A stretch of DNA of 16,299 nt from Acidobacteriaceae bacterium (GCA_030040115.1 JASHUH010000606.1:1-16299), one strand, 5' to 3'; positions 1 through 7,003 are shown, counted from the first letter of the stretch. Program-made: numbers and translations. The notes: generated by a model from the letters alone, not told the origin.

Positions 1-1076
1 AAAAGCGTTATGCCGTTTAAGGATCGCGCCCGATTTCCGGCCTCGGGTATGTGTTGTCCCGGGAGTGCCCTCGCAGATTAGTCCCCACAGGTCTTGTGTG
101 CCGATTTTCCATAGCGCGAACCGTCAACTGCTGCCTTCGGGCCAACACGCTCGTCGAGCGGAAAGCAGATCGATCTGAGACCGGTGGGCGGATTAGCCTC
201 GCCGCGAGTGCTGGGCGTCAGTACTCCTCGCAAAATTAGTTCTGCTGTGGCGGCTGGCTTCTCTCGGCGGGAACTTCTGATCAGAACGCAGATGATCGTT
301 GGGAGTCATAGGAATGCGCCTGATGATGCCCGGAGCGAACCGGGTGGCGCGCATGAAGTTCCTAGACCGTGTAGGGCGTGAACGGATTCTTCCTTTCCAA
401 CAACGATGACCCGACGTACCCACACCAGAGCATGGCGGATAATAATAACCAGACGAAGACGACCGGCTTCCAAGGGATAAGAACAACCATGACGCAACCT
501 CCAGTAGACGTCTTTGATTTTTGCAATCCAATTGCTACAGTGGATCAGCAGCGTTTTGGTGGATCTTGCGACTGATACACTGGCCAGCAGATTTTGGGAG
601 CTGTTTTGATCCACTGCGTGATTTGCGGATGGTCAGGGGCGAAGTGCAAAATCGGGCGACCCCACTTTAGCCCCACAGCAAGAAATCCGTATCACGGTTT
701 TACAGGATTTAGCAGTGCCAACCGCTCCCAATAAAGCTTTTGCAATCACGTTGTTTATAAAATTTGGGAGATGGTTCCGCCGCCTTCCTTAATCTCCCCG
801 ACTCCGGCAACGAGACCGAGTGCGATAGAAGTCCCGAAAACCTTTTATGGGGGCCGCAGTTGATCGTTCACGTTCCAATCATCCTCCTTCTGTTGCGAGT
901 ACCGCTCCGGCCTAACCATGCCTGCTCCTTCACCGCTCCCGCAACTCGGCATCCGCATTCCCCGGACTCCTCCCCCTCTCGCAAAGTTCGCTCGGGGTCC
1001 CCTTCCAGGAAAAGACAGCCTCGGGTTCAGAGCAGGCCGGCCGGCGGGCCCTCCGAGGAGTGCGCCCGTAACCAGC
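1..1076. other. Region without a supportable gene
   Basis: Open frames here are short, overlap on both strands and show no recognisable domain, good ribosome binding site or conserved-looking protein. The first 780 bases look richer in A/T than the rest of the window (for example the TATAAA stretch at 756-761), which fits decayed or acquired DNA. A reading frame from a GTG at 378 to 575 gives an Asn/Thr/Gln-rich peptide, but it has no clear Shine-Dalgarno and I do not call it. Bases 764-1093 stay open only as an upstream extension of the gene starting at 1094. Confidence 0.5.
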
Positions 1077-1086
1077 GGAGGAGAGG
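1077..1086 (+). promoter_or_regulatory. Strong Shine-Dalgarno deciding the start at 1094
   Basis: GGAGGAGAGG lies 7 bases before the ATG at 1094. The same frame is open from 764, but no comparable site precedes the upstream ATG. The stretch in between reads as low-complexity Pro/Ser/Arg, so the short version of the gene is preferred. Confidence 0.6.
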
Positions 1087-1093
1087 AAACAAC

Positions 1094-1411
1094 ATGAAAA
1101 ACGCGAACTCCAACACCTTCAGCAAGCTCAGAGAGATCGTCTTCAAGGAAATAGCAACGGGGTGCTACCTTGTCGGACCGGAACACGGCCAGCTCCCCAA
1201 ACGGGTGCGGGAAAGCATCCGGTTTGCCGCGGATGCGTTCAACGCGTACCTGCGCGGCATGTCCATGCCGGACGTCGCGGTCAATCGCTATGAGCCAGGC
1301 TCAGCCGAGATCTTCCTGACCGCGGCCGTTGCAAGGTATGGCCGCAACGCCATTCTCCCCCTGCTGCCCACCCGCGTCGCATCGCTCCTGGCGCCAAATC
1401 TGACGCCCTAG
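1094..1411 (+). CDS. Small hypothetical protein, 105 aa
   Basis: I do not recognise a family. The predicted protein has no signal peptide, no membrane helix and no cysteine cluster. It starts with a polar Asn/Ser-rich stretch, followed by a mixed helical region that includes a KRVRESIRFAADAFNAYL segment at about residues 36-53. Its C-terminus is hydrophobic with leucine-rich turns (LPLLPTRVASLLAP). The start is supported by the strong Shine-Dalgarno at 1077-1086. It stands alone: nothing upstream is coding, and repeats begin 40 bases after its stop. It is probably a real soluble orphan protein of the lineage. Without comparison to relatives, a spurious but well-initiated reading frame cannot be excluded. 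Confidence 0.5.
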   Translation: MKNANSNTFSKLREIVFKEIATGCYLVGPEHGQLPKRVRESIRFAADAFNAYLRGMSMPDVAVNRYEPGSAEIFLTAAVARYGRNAILPLLPTRVASLLAPNLTP

Positions 1412-1450
1412 AACGACTGGCGTCCACACGCCCACGCCCGACGTGAACTT

Positions 1451-1522
1451 CGAAATCGCGCCCAACGCGGGCCTCGGAATCACGCGCCACGCCAGCCGCG
1501 GAATCACGCCAACCCCACCGCA
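1451..1522. repeat. Degenerate 24-bp tandem repeat, three units
   Basis: Units begin at 1451, 1475 and 1499. Each opens with a version of CGGAATCACGC: exact in units 2 and 3, and CGAAATCGCGC in unit 1. A C/G-rich spacer fills each unit to exactly 24 bp. Being a multiple of 3, the repeat keeps frames open on both strands and yields 8-residue peptide repeats in several of them. Open frames here are therefore weak evidence of coding. Confidence 0.65.
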
Positions 1523-1575
1523 GAAACACCCGGGCCTATCTCCTTCAAAAAACGGCGCCCGTGCTCCAAAATCAG

Positions 1576-1771
1576 GCGGTCTTCGTTGCTCCCACCGCCG
1601 GCGGCCCGCAACCCGTGCGCTCGGCGGCCCTCGTCGCTCCGACCGCCAGCGGCGAACAACGCTTATCCCCGTCGGTCTTCGTCGCTTACCCCGCACGCGC
1701 TCGATCCATTGTGCCCATTTCCGGCGGTCCTCAACGCTCGAACCACCCGTGGATCTGGCGCCCAGCGGGAC
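1576..1771. repeat. Degenerate ~48-bp tandem repeat, about four units
   Basis: Units start near 1576, 1624, 1672 and 1724, each with GCGGTCTTCG or a close variant followed by a GTCGCTCC-like block. Units 1 and 2 match at roughly three quarters of 48 positions by eye; units 3 and 4 are more diverged. In the frame starting at 1561 each unit encodes a 16-residue repeat (VFVAPTAGGPQP, then ALVAPTASGEQR, then VFVAYPARARS). No start signal or known domain supports a protein. The period is twice that of the neighbouring 24-bp repeat. Confidence 0.6.
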
Positions 1772-1796
1772 TAATTCGCGCTCCGTGAGCGCATGA

Positions 1797-2178
1797 CCTT
1801 CTCGGATCACGCTCATAAACGGCTAGTCTCGACACGCATTGTCGCAGGCCGGATCTGTGGCGGCGAAGTCACCCTGGCAATATCGACTTCACGCCGCTGG
1901 AGCCATGGCGTAGAAATGGTGCGCGTTGCGGAATTGCAAGTCCATCACGAGGTCCGGCGTCTGAAAGCCACTCAAATCACTTCGTCGAATAGTGACAGGA
2001 CGAGCCTCGTTTCACGACAACGTCGGCGAATTCTTTTGTGGAAAAGTCTCCGGCCATGCCTTTCAAGGATTTTTTCTCCACAAGAATGGCGTCCACGTTC
2101 TGTGGTGATGCTCATTCACCGCGCGAAGGCAGCTTGCCCGTCTATCGCGGTAGGAGGAGCGTCTATGATGAAGTCGTT
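1797..2178. other. Intergenic stretch between repeats and nucleotidyltransferase gene
   Basis: No supportable gene. Both frames that run through it lack protein-like composition until the nucleotidyltransferase begins. An AGGAGGAG Shine-Dalgarno-like string lies at 2152-2159. It is well placed for ATGATG at 2165-2170, but that codon is out of frame with the recognisable protein. Confidence 0.4.
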
Positions 2179-2966
2179 ATGCGGATCAACAAGGACCAAG
2201 TTGTCGCCGGCTATCCGGCGCTCACAGTGCGGACGTTGCTCCGGCGCTGCCGGTCCTGCACCATTGTTCCGGCAACCGCTGCACACGATTTGAAGATCGA
2301 TGAAGGGGAAGGCTCCGTATTTCTGAAAAAGCTGACGCATCTGGGCCTTGTTGAGCCGGCCGAGCACATGCCGAGGGGCGAAGCAGAGGCTTACGAGATC
2401 ACCAACCGCGGCCTTGCCTTCGCCAACGCTTCCGCTGCCAGACCGATAACCCGCAGGACGGCCGAATCAGCATTGGCGCAATTCATGGAGCTCCTCCACG
2501 CTGTAAACGCCAATGCTGAGTACTTGTACTGCGTAGAGAGCGCGGTCCTGTTCGGCAGTATGCTCACTGAAATTGAGCATCTTGGCGACGTGGATCTAGC
2601 GGTCGAATTGTGTCCGAAGGTCACTGGGGAAAAGGCGTTCAACGAGTGGTGTGAGCGGCGGCGCCATGCCGCGCAAGAGGCTGGGCAGCGCTTCCGATCC
2701 ACTTTTGACTGGGTGGTCTCTGGCCGAAGAAAGAGATCTTTCAGGCGCTTCGTGGGCGCTCCCGCATCTTAAACATTCACGAGTGGGACCAGATCACGAA
2801 GATGGCAGACGTCCGCTACCGCGTTGTTTGGGCGCCCCTAAACGGATCGCGCGCCTCATTCCGGACCGCGAGCCCTGCTGAGGGCTCGGGCGCTCCGAAA
2901 GTGCAAAAGGTGACGACGCCACGTGATTCGACCGATCCCCGCTCGGTTTTGTTGACAGGGTGTTGA
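2179..2966 (+). pseudogene. Winged-helix/nucleotidyltransferase protein, frameshifted
   Basis: The first 198 codons (stop at 2770-2772) read as a probable winged-helix N-terminal half (residues about 1-90). A minimal nucleotidyltransferase (MNT/pol-beta type) half follows: LFGSM with G126-S127, GDVDLAVE with D137 and D139, and a possible third acidic residue D177 in STFDWVV. Such enzymes transfer NMP groups to proteins or RNA; the target here is unknown. After about 2720 the frame turns to nonsense (RRKRSFRRFVGAP). The frame two bases further on reads PKKEIFQALRGRSRILNIHE at 2724-2783 and continues to a plausible RYRVVW end, which resembles the usual C-terminus. One base therefore seems to be missing between about 2713 and 2724. 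The restored frame stops at 2964-2966. The start is uncertain: ATG 2179 lies about 20 bases from the best Shine-Dalgarno, and the frame is open back to 2038. Either a true pseudogene or a sequencing error. Confidence 0.65.
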
Positions 2967-2971
2967 CAGGA
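2951..2971. repeat. 11-bp tandem repeat GTTGACAGGGT near tRNA 3' side
   Basis: GTTGACAGG occurs twice, 11 bases apart (2951 and 2962), directly beside the tRNA terminator. The copies could be binding repeats or part of an old recombination junction; nothing in the window settles this. Confidence 0.4.
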
Positions 2972-3005
2972 AAATGAAAGCCGAGCGACTCAATTTCCGC
3001 TCGGC
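2970..3005 (-). terminator. Rho-independent terminator of tRNA-Arg
   Basis: A perfect 8-bp stem GCCGAGCG / CGCTCGGC (2980-2987 with 2998-3005) has a 10-base loop. On the minus strand it is followed by TTTCATTTTC. It lies 29 bases beyond the tRNA 3' end, in the right orientation to end that transcript. Confidence 0.75.
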
Positions 3006-3034
3006 TCGTAACTTTCTTATTTTCTTGGAGTTAA

Positions 3035-3111
3035 TGGTGCGCCCGGAGAGATTCGAACTCCCGGCCTACTGATTCGTAGTCAGTCGCTCTATCCAGCTGA
3101 GCTACGGGCGC
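3035..3111 (-). tRNA. tRNA-Arg (anticodon ACG)
   Basis: The minus strand reads GCGCCCG at the 5' end (3111 downward), paired with CGGGCGC near the 3' end, then discriminator A and an encoded CCA (3037-3035). The D arm has GCTCAG...CTGGA..GAGC. The anticodon arm is ACTGA-CTACGAA-TCAGT with anticodon ACG, read as ICG after A34 deamination, so it decodes CGU/CGC/CGA. The T arm has GGTTCGAAT-type GAGTTCGAATCTC. Total length is 77 with CCA. All four arms pair and it appears functional. Confidence 0.95.
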
Positions 3112-3403
3112 ACTTCTTTACTGAACCGCCGGGAATAAGCTACTGACCGCAATAGGTTCATCCTCTGTGGCGCAGATCGCCAGTCTTAAAGTGTACCAAC
3201 TTGGCGGCTCGGACACAAGGATTCGAATGGCGACTGGATTCGACCGGCGATTGGACAGCTTCATGAGGCATCCGTCGCACGGCCGGATCAGGCGATTTTT
3301 ATTTCGCCCGTCCTGAGCGGTGTATTCTTCTCGAACCGGTGTGAATTGCGATTGGCGCGATGGCTATGCACCCTGTTGAGCCGTTGCGGGAGGTGGTTCC
3401 GTC
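3112..3403. other. Intergenic region, tRNA to TIGR03435 gene
   Basis: It separates two divergent genes and should hold both promoters, but I see no convincing -35/-10 pair for either. A small inverted repeat, GGCGA/TCGCC (3291-3295 with 3304-3308), has an all-A/T loop. A GGGAGG Shine-Dalgarno at 3388-3393 serves the gene at 3404. No copy of the TGTAGTA/TACTACA operator is present here. Confidence 0.4.
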
Positions 3404-4690
3404 ATGAGCTGTACACGGGGATGGGGAAAAGGGGTGTTATTCGGACTGGCATGGATGGTAGCAGCAGGATTCGCGGCGAACGGCGCCCTGCTGGCGCAGG
3501 CGCCGGGCACGCAAGCAGCCGCACCGAGGCAGGCGGCGACGGAGAACGCGGCGACGCAGAACGCGGCCAAAGACCTCACCGGCACGTGGCAGGGCACGCT
3601 TCACGCGGGCCGCGACCTGCGCACGGTGGTGAAGATCACCAAGGATGATAAGGGCGACTACAAGGCTCAGTTTTTCAGCATCGATCAGGGCGGGCAACCG
3701 CTGCCCGTTAACTCGATCACGGTCGATGGGTCGACGGTGAAGATGGCGCTCAATTTGATTGGCGGCAATTTTGAGGGCAAGTTGAGCGGGGACGGGAACA
3801 CAATCGATGGCAATTGGACCCAGGGGCCCTCGCCGTTGCCGCTTGTGCTGACGCGGGCTACGCCAGAGACGGAGTGGACCATCCCGACACCTCCTCCGCC
3901 GATTCCACCGATGGCGGCGGACGCGAATCCCTCTTTTGAAGTGGCCACCATCAAGCCCAACAACTCCGGGGCCACGGGCATCCAGGCGCTCATTATGCGC
4001 GGGCGTACGTTTATGACACGCGCCTCATCGCTCGAGGACCTGATCTCGTTTGCCTACAGCATACAAGCCAAGCAGATTGTGAACGGGCCCGGATGGATGG
4101 AAACGGAAAGGTACGATATCGAGGCCATCCCCGATGCGCAGGGCGTGCCGAACACGGAGCAAATTCGGATTATGATCCGCAAGCTGCTGACGGACCGGTT
4201 TGAACTGACATTCCATCATGAACAGCGAAATCTATCGGCCTATGTTCTGACGGTGGGCAAGAATGGAGAGAAGCTGGCGCCCACGGAGCTGAAAGGGCAA
4301 CTTCCCGGCCTGGGCATGCGGCCGGCGGTTGGCGGAATCACCCTGATGGTGAGGAACGCGGCCATTCCCGATTTCACCGGATTTCTGCAGGTGCTGGTGC
4401 TGGACCGGCCGGTGGTGGATCGCACCGGCCTGACCGGCCGATATGACTTTCAATGCACGTTTGCTCCCGATGAATCGGAATTTGGAGGACATCCTCCGCA
4501 CTTTCCAGCGCCGGCCGGCGCCAATTCGCCAAGCGGCGCCAATTCGTCGACGGGCTCCAACGCGGAAGCGGCCTCCGCTCCCGGCTTGTTCGACGCCATC
4601 CAGCAACAGCTTGGGCTGAAGTTGAGCGCAGAGAAGACGGATGTGGATGTGATTGCCATTGACCACGTGGACCACCCTTCGCCGAATTAG
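3404..4690 (+). CDS. Secreted TIGR03435-family protein with N-terminal beta domain
   Basis: The 428-residue protein starts at an ATG 10 bases after GGGAGG. A signal peptide covers residues 1 to about 33 (basic start, hydrophobic core, ALLAQA), then an Ala/Gln/Asn-rich linker. Residues about 57-152 form a small domain beginning DLTGTWQGTL that reads as alternating beta strands (SITVDGSTVKMAL, GNFEGKLSGDGNTIDGNW), a type often found N-terminal in acidobacterial exported proteins. After a proline-rich hinge, residues 178-428 match TIGR03435: FEVATIKPN, LEDLISFAY, GPGWMETERYDIEA, LLTDRFELTFHHEQR, VVDRTGLTGRYDF and the C-terminal IDHVDHPSPN. The function of TIGR03435 is unknown. A GANS-containing repeat from an 18-bp DNA duplication lies near residues 372-386. 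It precedes the BlaI/M56 operon by about 100 bases, and the M56 protein carries the same domain, so a shared pathway is likely. Family call is firm; role is inference. Confidence 0.85.
   Translation: MSCTRGWGKGVLFGLAWMVAAGFAANGALLAQAPGTQAAAPRQAATENAATQNAAKDLTGTWQGTLHAGRDLRTVVKITKDDKGDYKAQFFSIDQGGQPLPVNSITVDGSTVKMALNLIGGNFEGKLSGDGNTIDGNWTQGPSPLPLVLTRATPETEWTIPTPPPPIPPMAADANPSFEVATIKPNNSGATGIQALIMRGRTFMTRASSLEDLISFAYSIQAKQIVNGPGWMETERYDIEAIPDAQGVPNTEQIRIMIRKLLTDRFELTFHHEQRNLSAYVLTVGKNGEKLAPTELKGQLPGLGMRPAVGGITLMVRNAAIPDFTGFLQVLVLDRPVVDRTGLTGRYDFQCTFAPDESEFGGHPPHFPAPAGANSPSGANSSTGSNAEAASAPGLFDAIQQQLGLKLSAEKTDVDVIAIDHVDHPSPN
4516..4546 (+). repeat. In-frame 13-bp direct repeat inside TIGR03435 gene
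   Basis: CGGCGCCAATTCG occurs at 4516-4528 and 4534-4546, 18 bp apart, so six codons are duplicated in frame (GANSPS/GANSST). It lies in a low-complexity loop of the TIGR03435 domain and is probably length-variable between strains. Confidence 0.6.
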
Positions 4691-4735
4691 CCAACTTGGC
4701 GTTAGCCACCGATATCCGCTCATGAAATGAATTTA

Positions 4736-4768
4736 TTGACACACCATGACGTTTGTAGTAGATACTAC
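4736..4768 (+). promoter_or_regulatory. Promoter of the BlaI-M56 operon
   Basis: A perfect TTGACA (-35) stands at 4736-4741. The -10 is weaker: TAGATA at 4759-4764 gives 17-bp spacing, or GATACT at 4761-4766 gives 19 bp. Either -10 lies inside the dyad operator, so repressor binding would block RNA polymerase directly. Confidence 0.6.
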
Positions 4769-4772
4769 TACA
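4754..4772 (+). promoter_or_regulatory. BlaI/MecI-type operator
   Basis: TGTAGTA (4754-4760) and TACTACA (4766-4772) form a perfect inverted repeat around GATAC. The arms equal the TACTACA/TGTAGTA half-sites known for BlaI/MecI operators of Gram-positive bacteria. The site overlaps the -10 region and ends 16 bases before the repressor start, which indicates autorepression of the operon. Confidence 0.8.
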
Positions 4773-4788
4773 TATGTGGGAGATTGGC

Positions 4789-5175
4789 GTGGCTGCCCCG
4801 AAACTATCGCAACTCGAATTCCGCATCATGGAAACGCTGTGGGCAAAAGGCGAATCCTCCATTCGCGAGATTCTTGAATCGTTTCCGGCGAGGCGCGGAC
4901 CGGCGTATACGACCGTCCAGACGACCGTTTACCGCATGGAAGCCAAAGGAGTGGTCAAGCGCGTAAGGAAGGTGGGCAACTTCCACATGTTTGCGGCCAC
5001 AATTTCGCGGGACGCTGCGCAGCGCCGGCTAATCGATGATCTTCTCGCCATCTTCGGGGGGCGTCCGCAGCCCGTGATGGCGCACCTCGTCGAGACCGGC
5101 AGGTTGTCGCTTGAAGACGTAAAGGAAGCAGAGCGCACGCTGCGCAAGCTCTCCGGAAAGGAGAAGCAATCATGA
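4789..5175 (+). CDS. blaI: BlaI/MecI/CopY-family transcriptional repressor
   Basis: A 128-residue winged-helix repressor of normal family length. The N-terminal DNA-binding domain shows KLSQLEFRIMETLW, a loop with SIREILESF, and the recognition helix AYTTVQTTVYRMEAKGVVKR. The C-terminal helices (about residues 78-128, RDAAQRRLIDDLLAIFGG and LSLEDVKEAERTLRKL) form the dimerisation part that M56 signalling cleaves in known systems. I prefer GTG 4789 because GGGAG at 4778-4782 is 6 bases before it and the protein then begins close to the usual AAPKLSQLE. The in-frame ATG at 4774 would sit almost at the transcript start and lack a ribosome binding site. The stop overlaps the M56 start by 4 bp (ATGA), the usual repressor/sensor arrangement. 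It probably represses its own operon through the dyad at 4754-4772. The regulated genes here do not include a beta-lactamase. Confidence 0.88.
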   Translation: MAAPKLSQLEFRIMETLWAKGESSIREILESFPARRGPAYTTVQTTVYRMEAKGVVKRVRKVGNFHMFAATISRDAAQRRLIDDLLAIFGGRPQPVMAHLVETGRLSLEDVKEAERTLRKLSGKEKQS

Positions 5176-6983
5176 CGATTCCGGTATTCTGGGGGGAAAG
5201 CTGGACCGCGGCGCTGGCGAATCATCTGTGGCAATCGACGGTCGTTGTCGCGGTTATGTGGCTCCTGGCGCTGGCGCTGCGCAAGAACTACGCGCGGGTG
5301 CGCTATTGGGTGTGGTTCGCGGCTTCGGTCAAGTTTCTGCTGCCGTTTTCACTACTTGTCGGCGCGGGTGAGTGGCTGCGAACCCAGTTAGCGGCTCCTT
5401 CCGATCCGCAGCCAATGGTTGTTGCGGCAATCGGCGAGGTGGCGCAACCGTTTCCGCAGGGGGAATCTTTCGGTACGGCGGGCGTCGCAGCCATCGCGCA
5501 CGGCGCGGACCCGCTGGCAACGATTCTTGTAATCGTGTGGTCGTGCGGACTCCTCTTTGTGGTTTATCGGTGGGCGCGCGCATGGTGGGGCGTGCGCACC
5601 GCGCTGCGCACGGCCGAGCCAATCGAGGTTGCGGCCGATGTGCCGGTATTTTCGACAACGGCGCCGATTGAGCCGGGAATTTTCGGAGTCTTCCGGCCTG
5701 TGCTGCTTTTGCCCGACGGCATTTTGGCGCGCCTGACGCCAACGCAATTCAAGGCGATTCTGACCCACGAGTTGGAGCACATTCGTCGGCGGGACAATCT
5801 GACATTTGCTATTCACATGATTGTGGAGGCGCTGTTCTGGTTCCATCCCGTGGTGTGGTGGATCGGTGCGCGCCTTATTGACGAGCGCGAGCGGGCGTGC
5901 GATGAGGCCGTCGTGCAGGCGTGCGGCGAAGCGCAGGCGTATGCCGAGGGGATTCTGAATGTCTGCAAATTCTATGTTGAGTTGCCACTCGAATGCGTTT
6001 CGGGCGTAACGGGTTCCGATCTGAAGCGGCGAATTGTGCGAATTTTGACAGGGCGTGTCACTCAGAAGGTTAACCTGAGCAAAAAGCTACTTCTAGGCGC
6101 GGCTGGTGTGACGGCGCTGGCGCTGCCAGTTATTGTGGGGCTGGTTTACACCGGAAGAGGTTTGGCCCAATCGCAAACCGGCGAAGCCGTCGCCAAACTG
6201 CCGGAATACGAGGTGGTTTCAATCAAGCCGGAAAAGAGCGACAGCAGTTCGTTGACGCTGGTTAAATTCCCAACGGATGGTCTCTCCATCATCGGCTTTC
6301 CATTGCGCATGTTGCTCCCCAATGTCTTTAGAGTTGCGAACAAGCAGTTACTGGGAGAGCCGGGGTGGGCGGATACAGACCGGTTCGACATTGAGGCAAA
6401 GGTAGCGGCCGAAGATGTACCCAAACTGAATAGCATAAAACCCAACCCAAGATGGGCCATGCTTTTGCCCGTCTTAGAAGACCGCTTCGGTCTAAAGTTT
6501 CATCACGAGGCGAGAGATCTGACGCAATATGTGCTAGTCGTCTCGAAAGGTGGTCTGAAGATGAAGGAAGCGATTCCGGGAGACACCTATCCAAACGGAA
6601 TTAAGGGACCAGACGGCAAAAGCGGCTCGGGATTGATACGCGCGGGCAGGGGCGAGTTGACAGCGCAGGCCGTGCCGATCTCCACTCTAGTGGGGGTCTT
6701 GTCTTTCCGGTTTGGCAGCCCTGTATTGGACAAGACTGGCCTCACTGGAAAATATGACTTTGACCTGAAATGGTCGCCGGATGAAATGGAAGGGCCGATG
6801 CTCCCGATGCTCCGGTCGCCGGACCGTGTCCATCCCGGCATCGACAGCCCGGCTCCTCCCGCGGCAGCAGGGCCGTCCATCTTTACAGCGCTTGAAGAGC
6901 AGCTTGGGCTGAAGCTGGAGTCACACAAAGAGCCCACGGACGTGATCGTGATCGATCATATCGAGCAGCCTTCGCCGAATTAG
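5172..6983 (+). CDS. M56 (BlaR1-like) membrane protease fused to TIGR03435 domain
   Basis: 603 residues. The N-terminal half is a peptidase M56 domain with hydrophobic segments near 23-37, 45-69, 118-140 and 211-236. The zinc site is HELEH (H199, E200, H203), followed by ERERACDEAVV (E240 a candidate third ligand) as in BlaR1/MecR1. A further membrane segment (about 307-333) leads to the outside. From about residue 343 the protein is a TIGR03435 domain: EYEVVSIKPE, GEPGWADTDRFDIEA, LEDRFGLKFHHEARDL, VLDKTGLTGKYDF and the end IDHIEQPSPN. Classical BlaR1 instead carries a penicillin-binding sensor with SxxK/SxN/KTG motifs; I see none here. The inferred role is to sense an extracytoplasmic signal through TIGR03435 and cleave the BlaI-type repressor encoded just upstream. 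Translation is coupled to the repressor by the ATGA overlap. The downstream gene starts 20 bases later. Confidence 0.88.
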   Translation: MTIPVFWGESWTAALANHLWQSTVVVAVMWLLALALRKNYARVRYWVWFAASVKFLLPFSLLVGAGEWLRTQLAAPSDPQPMVVAAIGEVAQPFPQGESFGTAGVAAIAHGADPLATILVIVWSCGLLFVVYRWARAWWGVRTALRTAEPIEVAADVPVFSTTAPIEPGIFGVFRPVLLLPDGILARLTPTQFKAILTHELEHIRRRDNLTFAIHMIVEALFWFHPVVWWIGARLIDERERACDEAVVQACGEAQAYAEGILNVCKFYVELPLECVSGVTGSDLKRRIVRILTGRVTQKVNLSKKLLLGAAGVTALALPVIVGLVYTGRGLAQSQTGEAVAKLPEYEVVSIKPEKSDSSSLTLVKFPTDGLSIIGFPLRMLLPNVFRVANKQLLGEPGWADTDRFDIEAKVAAEDVPKLNSIKPNPRWAMLLPVLEDRFGLKFHHEARDLTQYVLVVSKGGLKMKEAIPGDTYPNGIKGPDGKSGSGLIRAGRGELTAQAVPISTLVGVLSFRFGSPVLDKTGLTGKYDFDLKWSPDEMEGPMLPMLRSPDRVHPGIDSPAPPAAAGPSIFTALEEQLGLKLESHKEPTDVIVIDHIEQPSPN

Positions 6984-7003
6984 CTTTCGGCTGGAGTGAA
7001 CGC

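Noticed and set aside
378..575. Asn/Gln/Thr-rich frame starting at a GTG
   Set aside because: No Shine-Dalgarno and no recognisable family; short enough to be chance.
193..614. Two overlapping minus-strand frames of about 100 residues
   Set aside because: Composition is not protein-like, no ribosome binding site is present, and they overlap each other and plus-strand frames without any domain.
621..700. Possible insertion-sequence end (accccacttt/gcgaccccac-like bases)
   Set aside because: No matching inverted end, no target duplication and no transposase fragment in the window.
1451..1771. CRISPR array
   Set aside because: Units are contiguous and degenerate, with no constant repeat separated by unique spacers and no cas genes.
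1301..1816. 171-residue minus-strand frame across the repeats
   Set aside because: Arg/Gly-rich, created by repeats with periods divisible by three in GC-rich DNA; it also overlaps the supported gene at 1094-1411.
1793..2293. 166-residue plus-strand frame overlapping the nucleotidyltransferase
   Set aside because: The overlapping frame carries the recognisable winged-helix sequence; this one has no motif.
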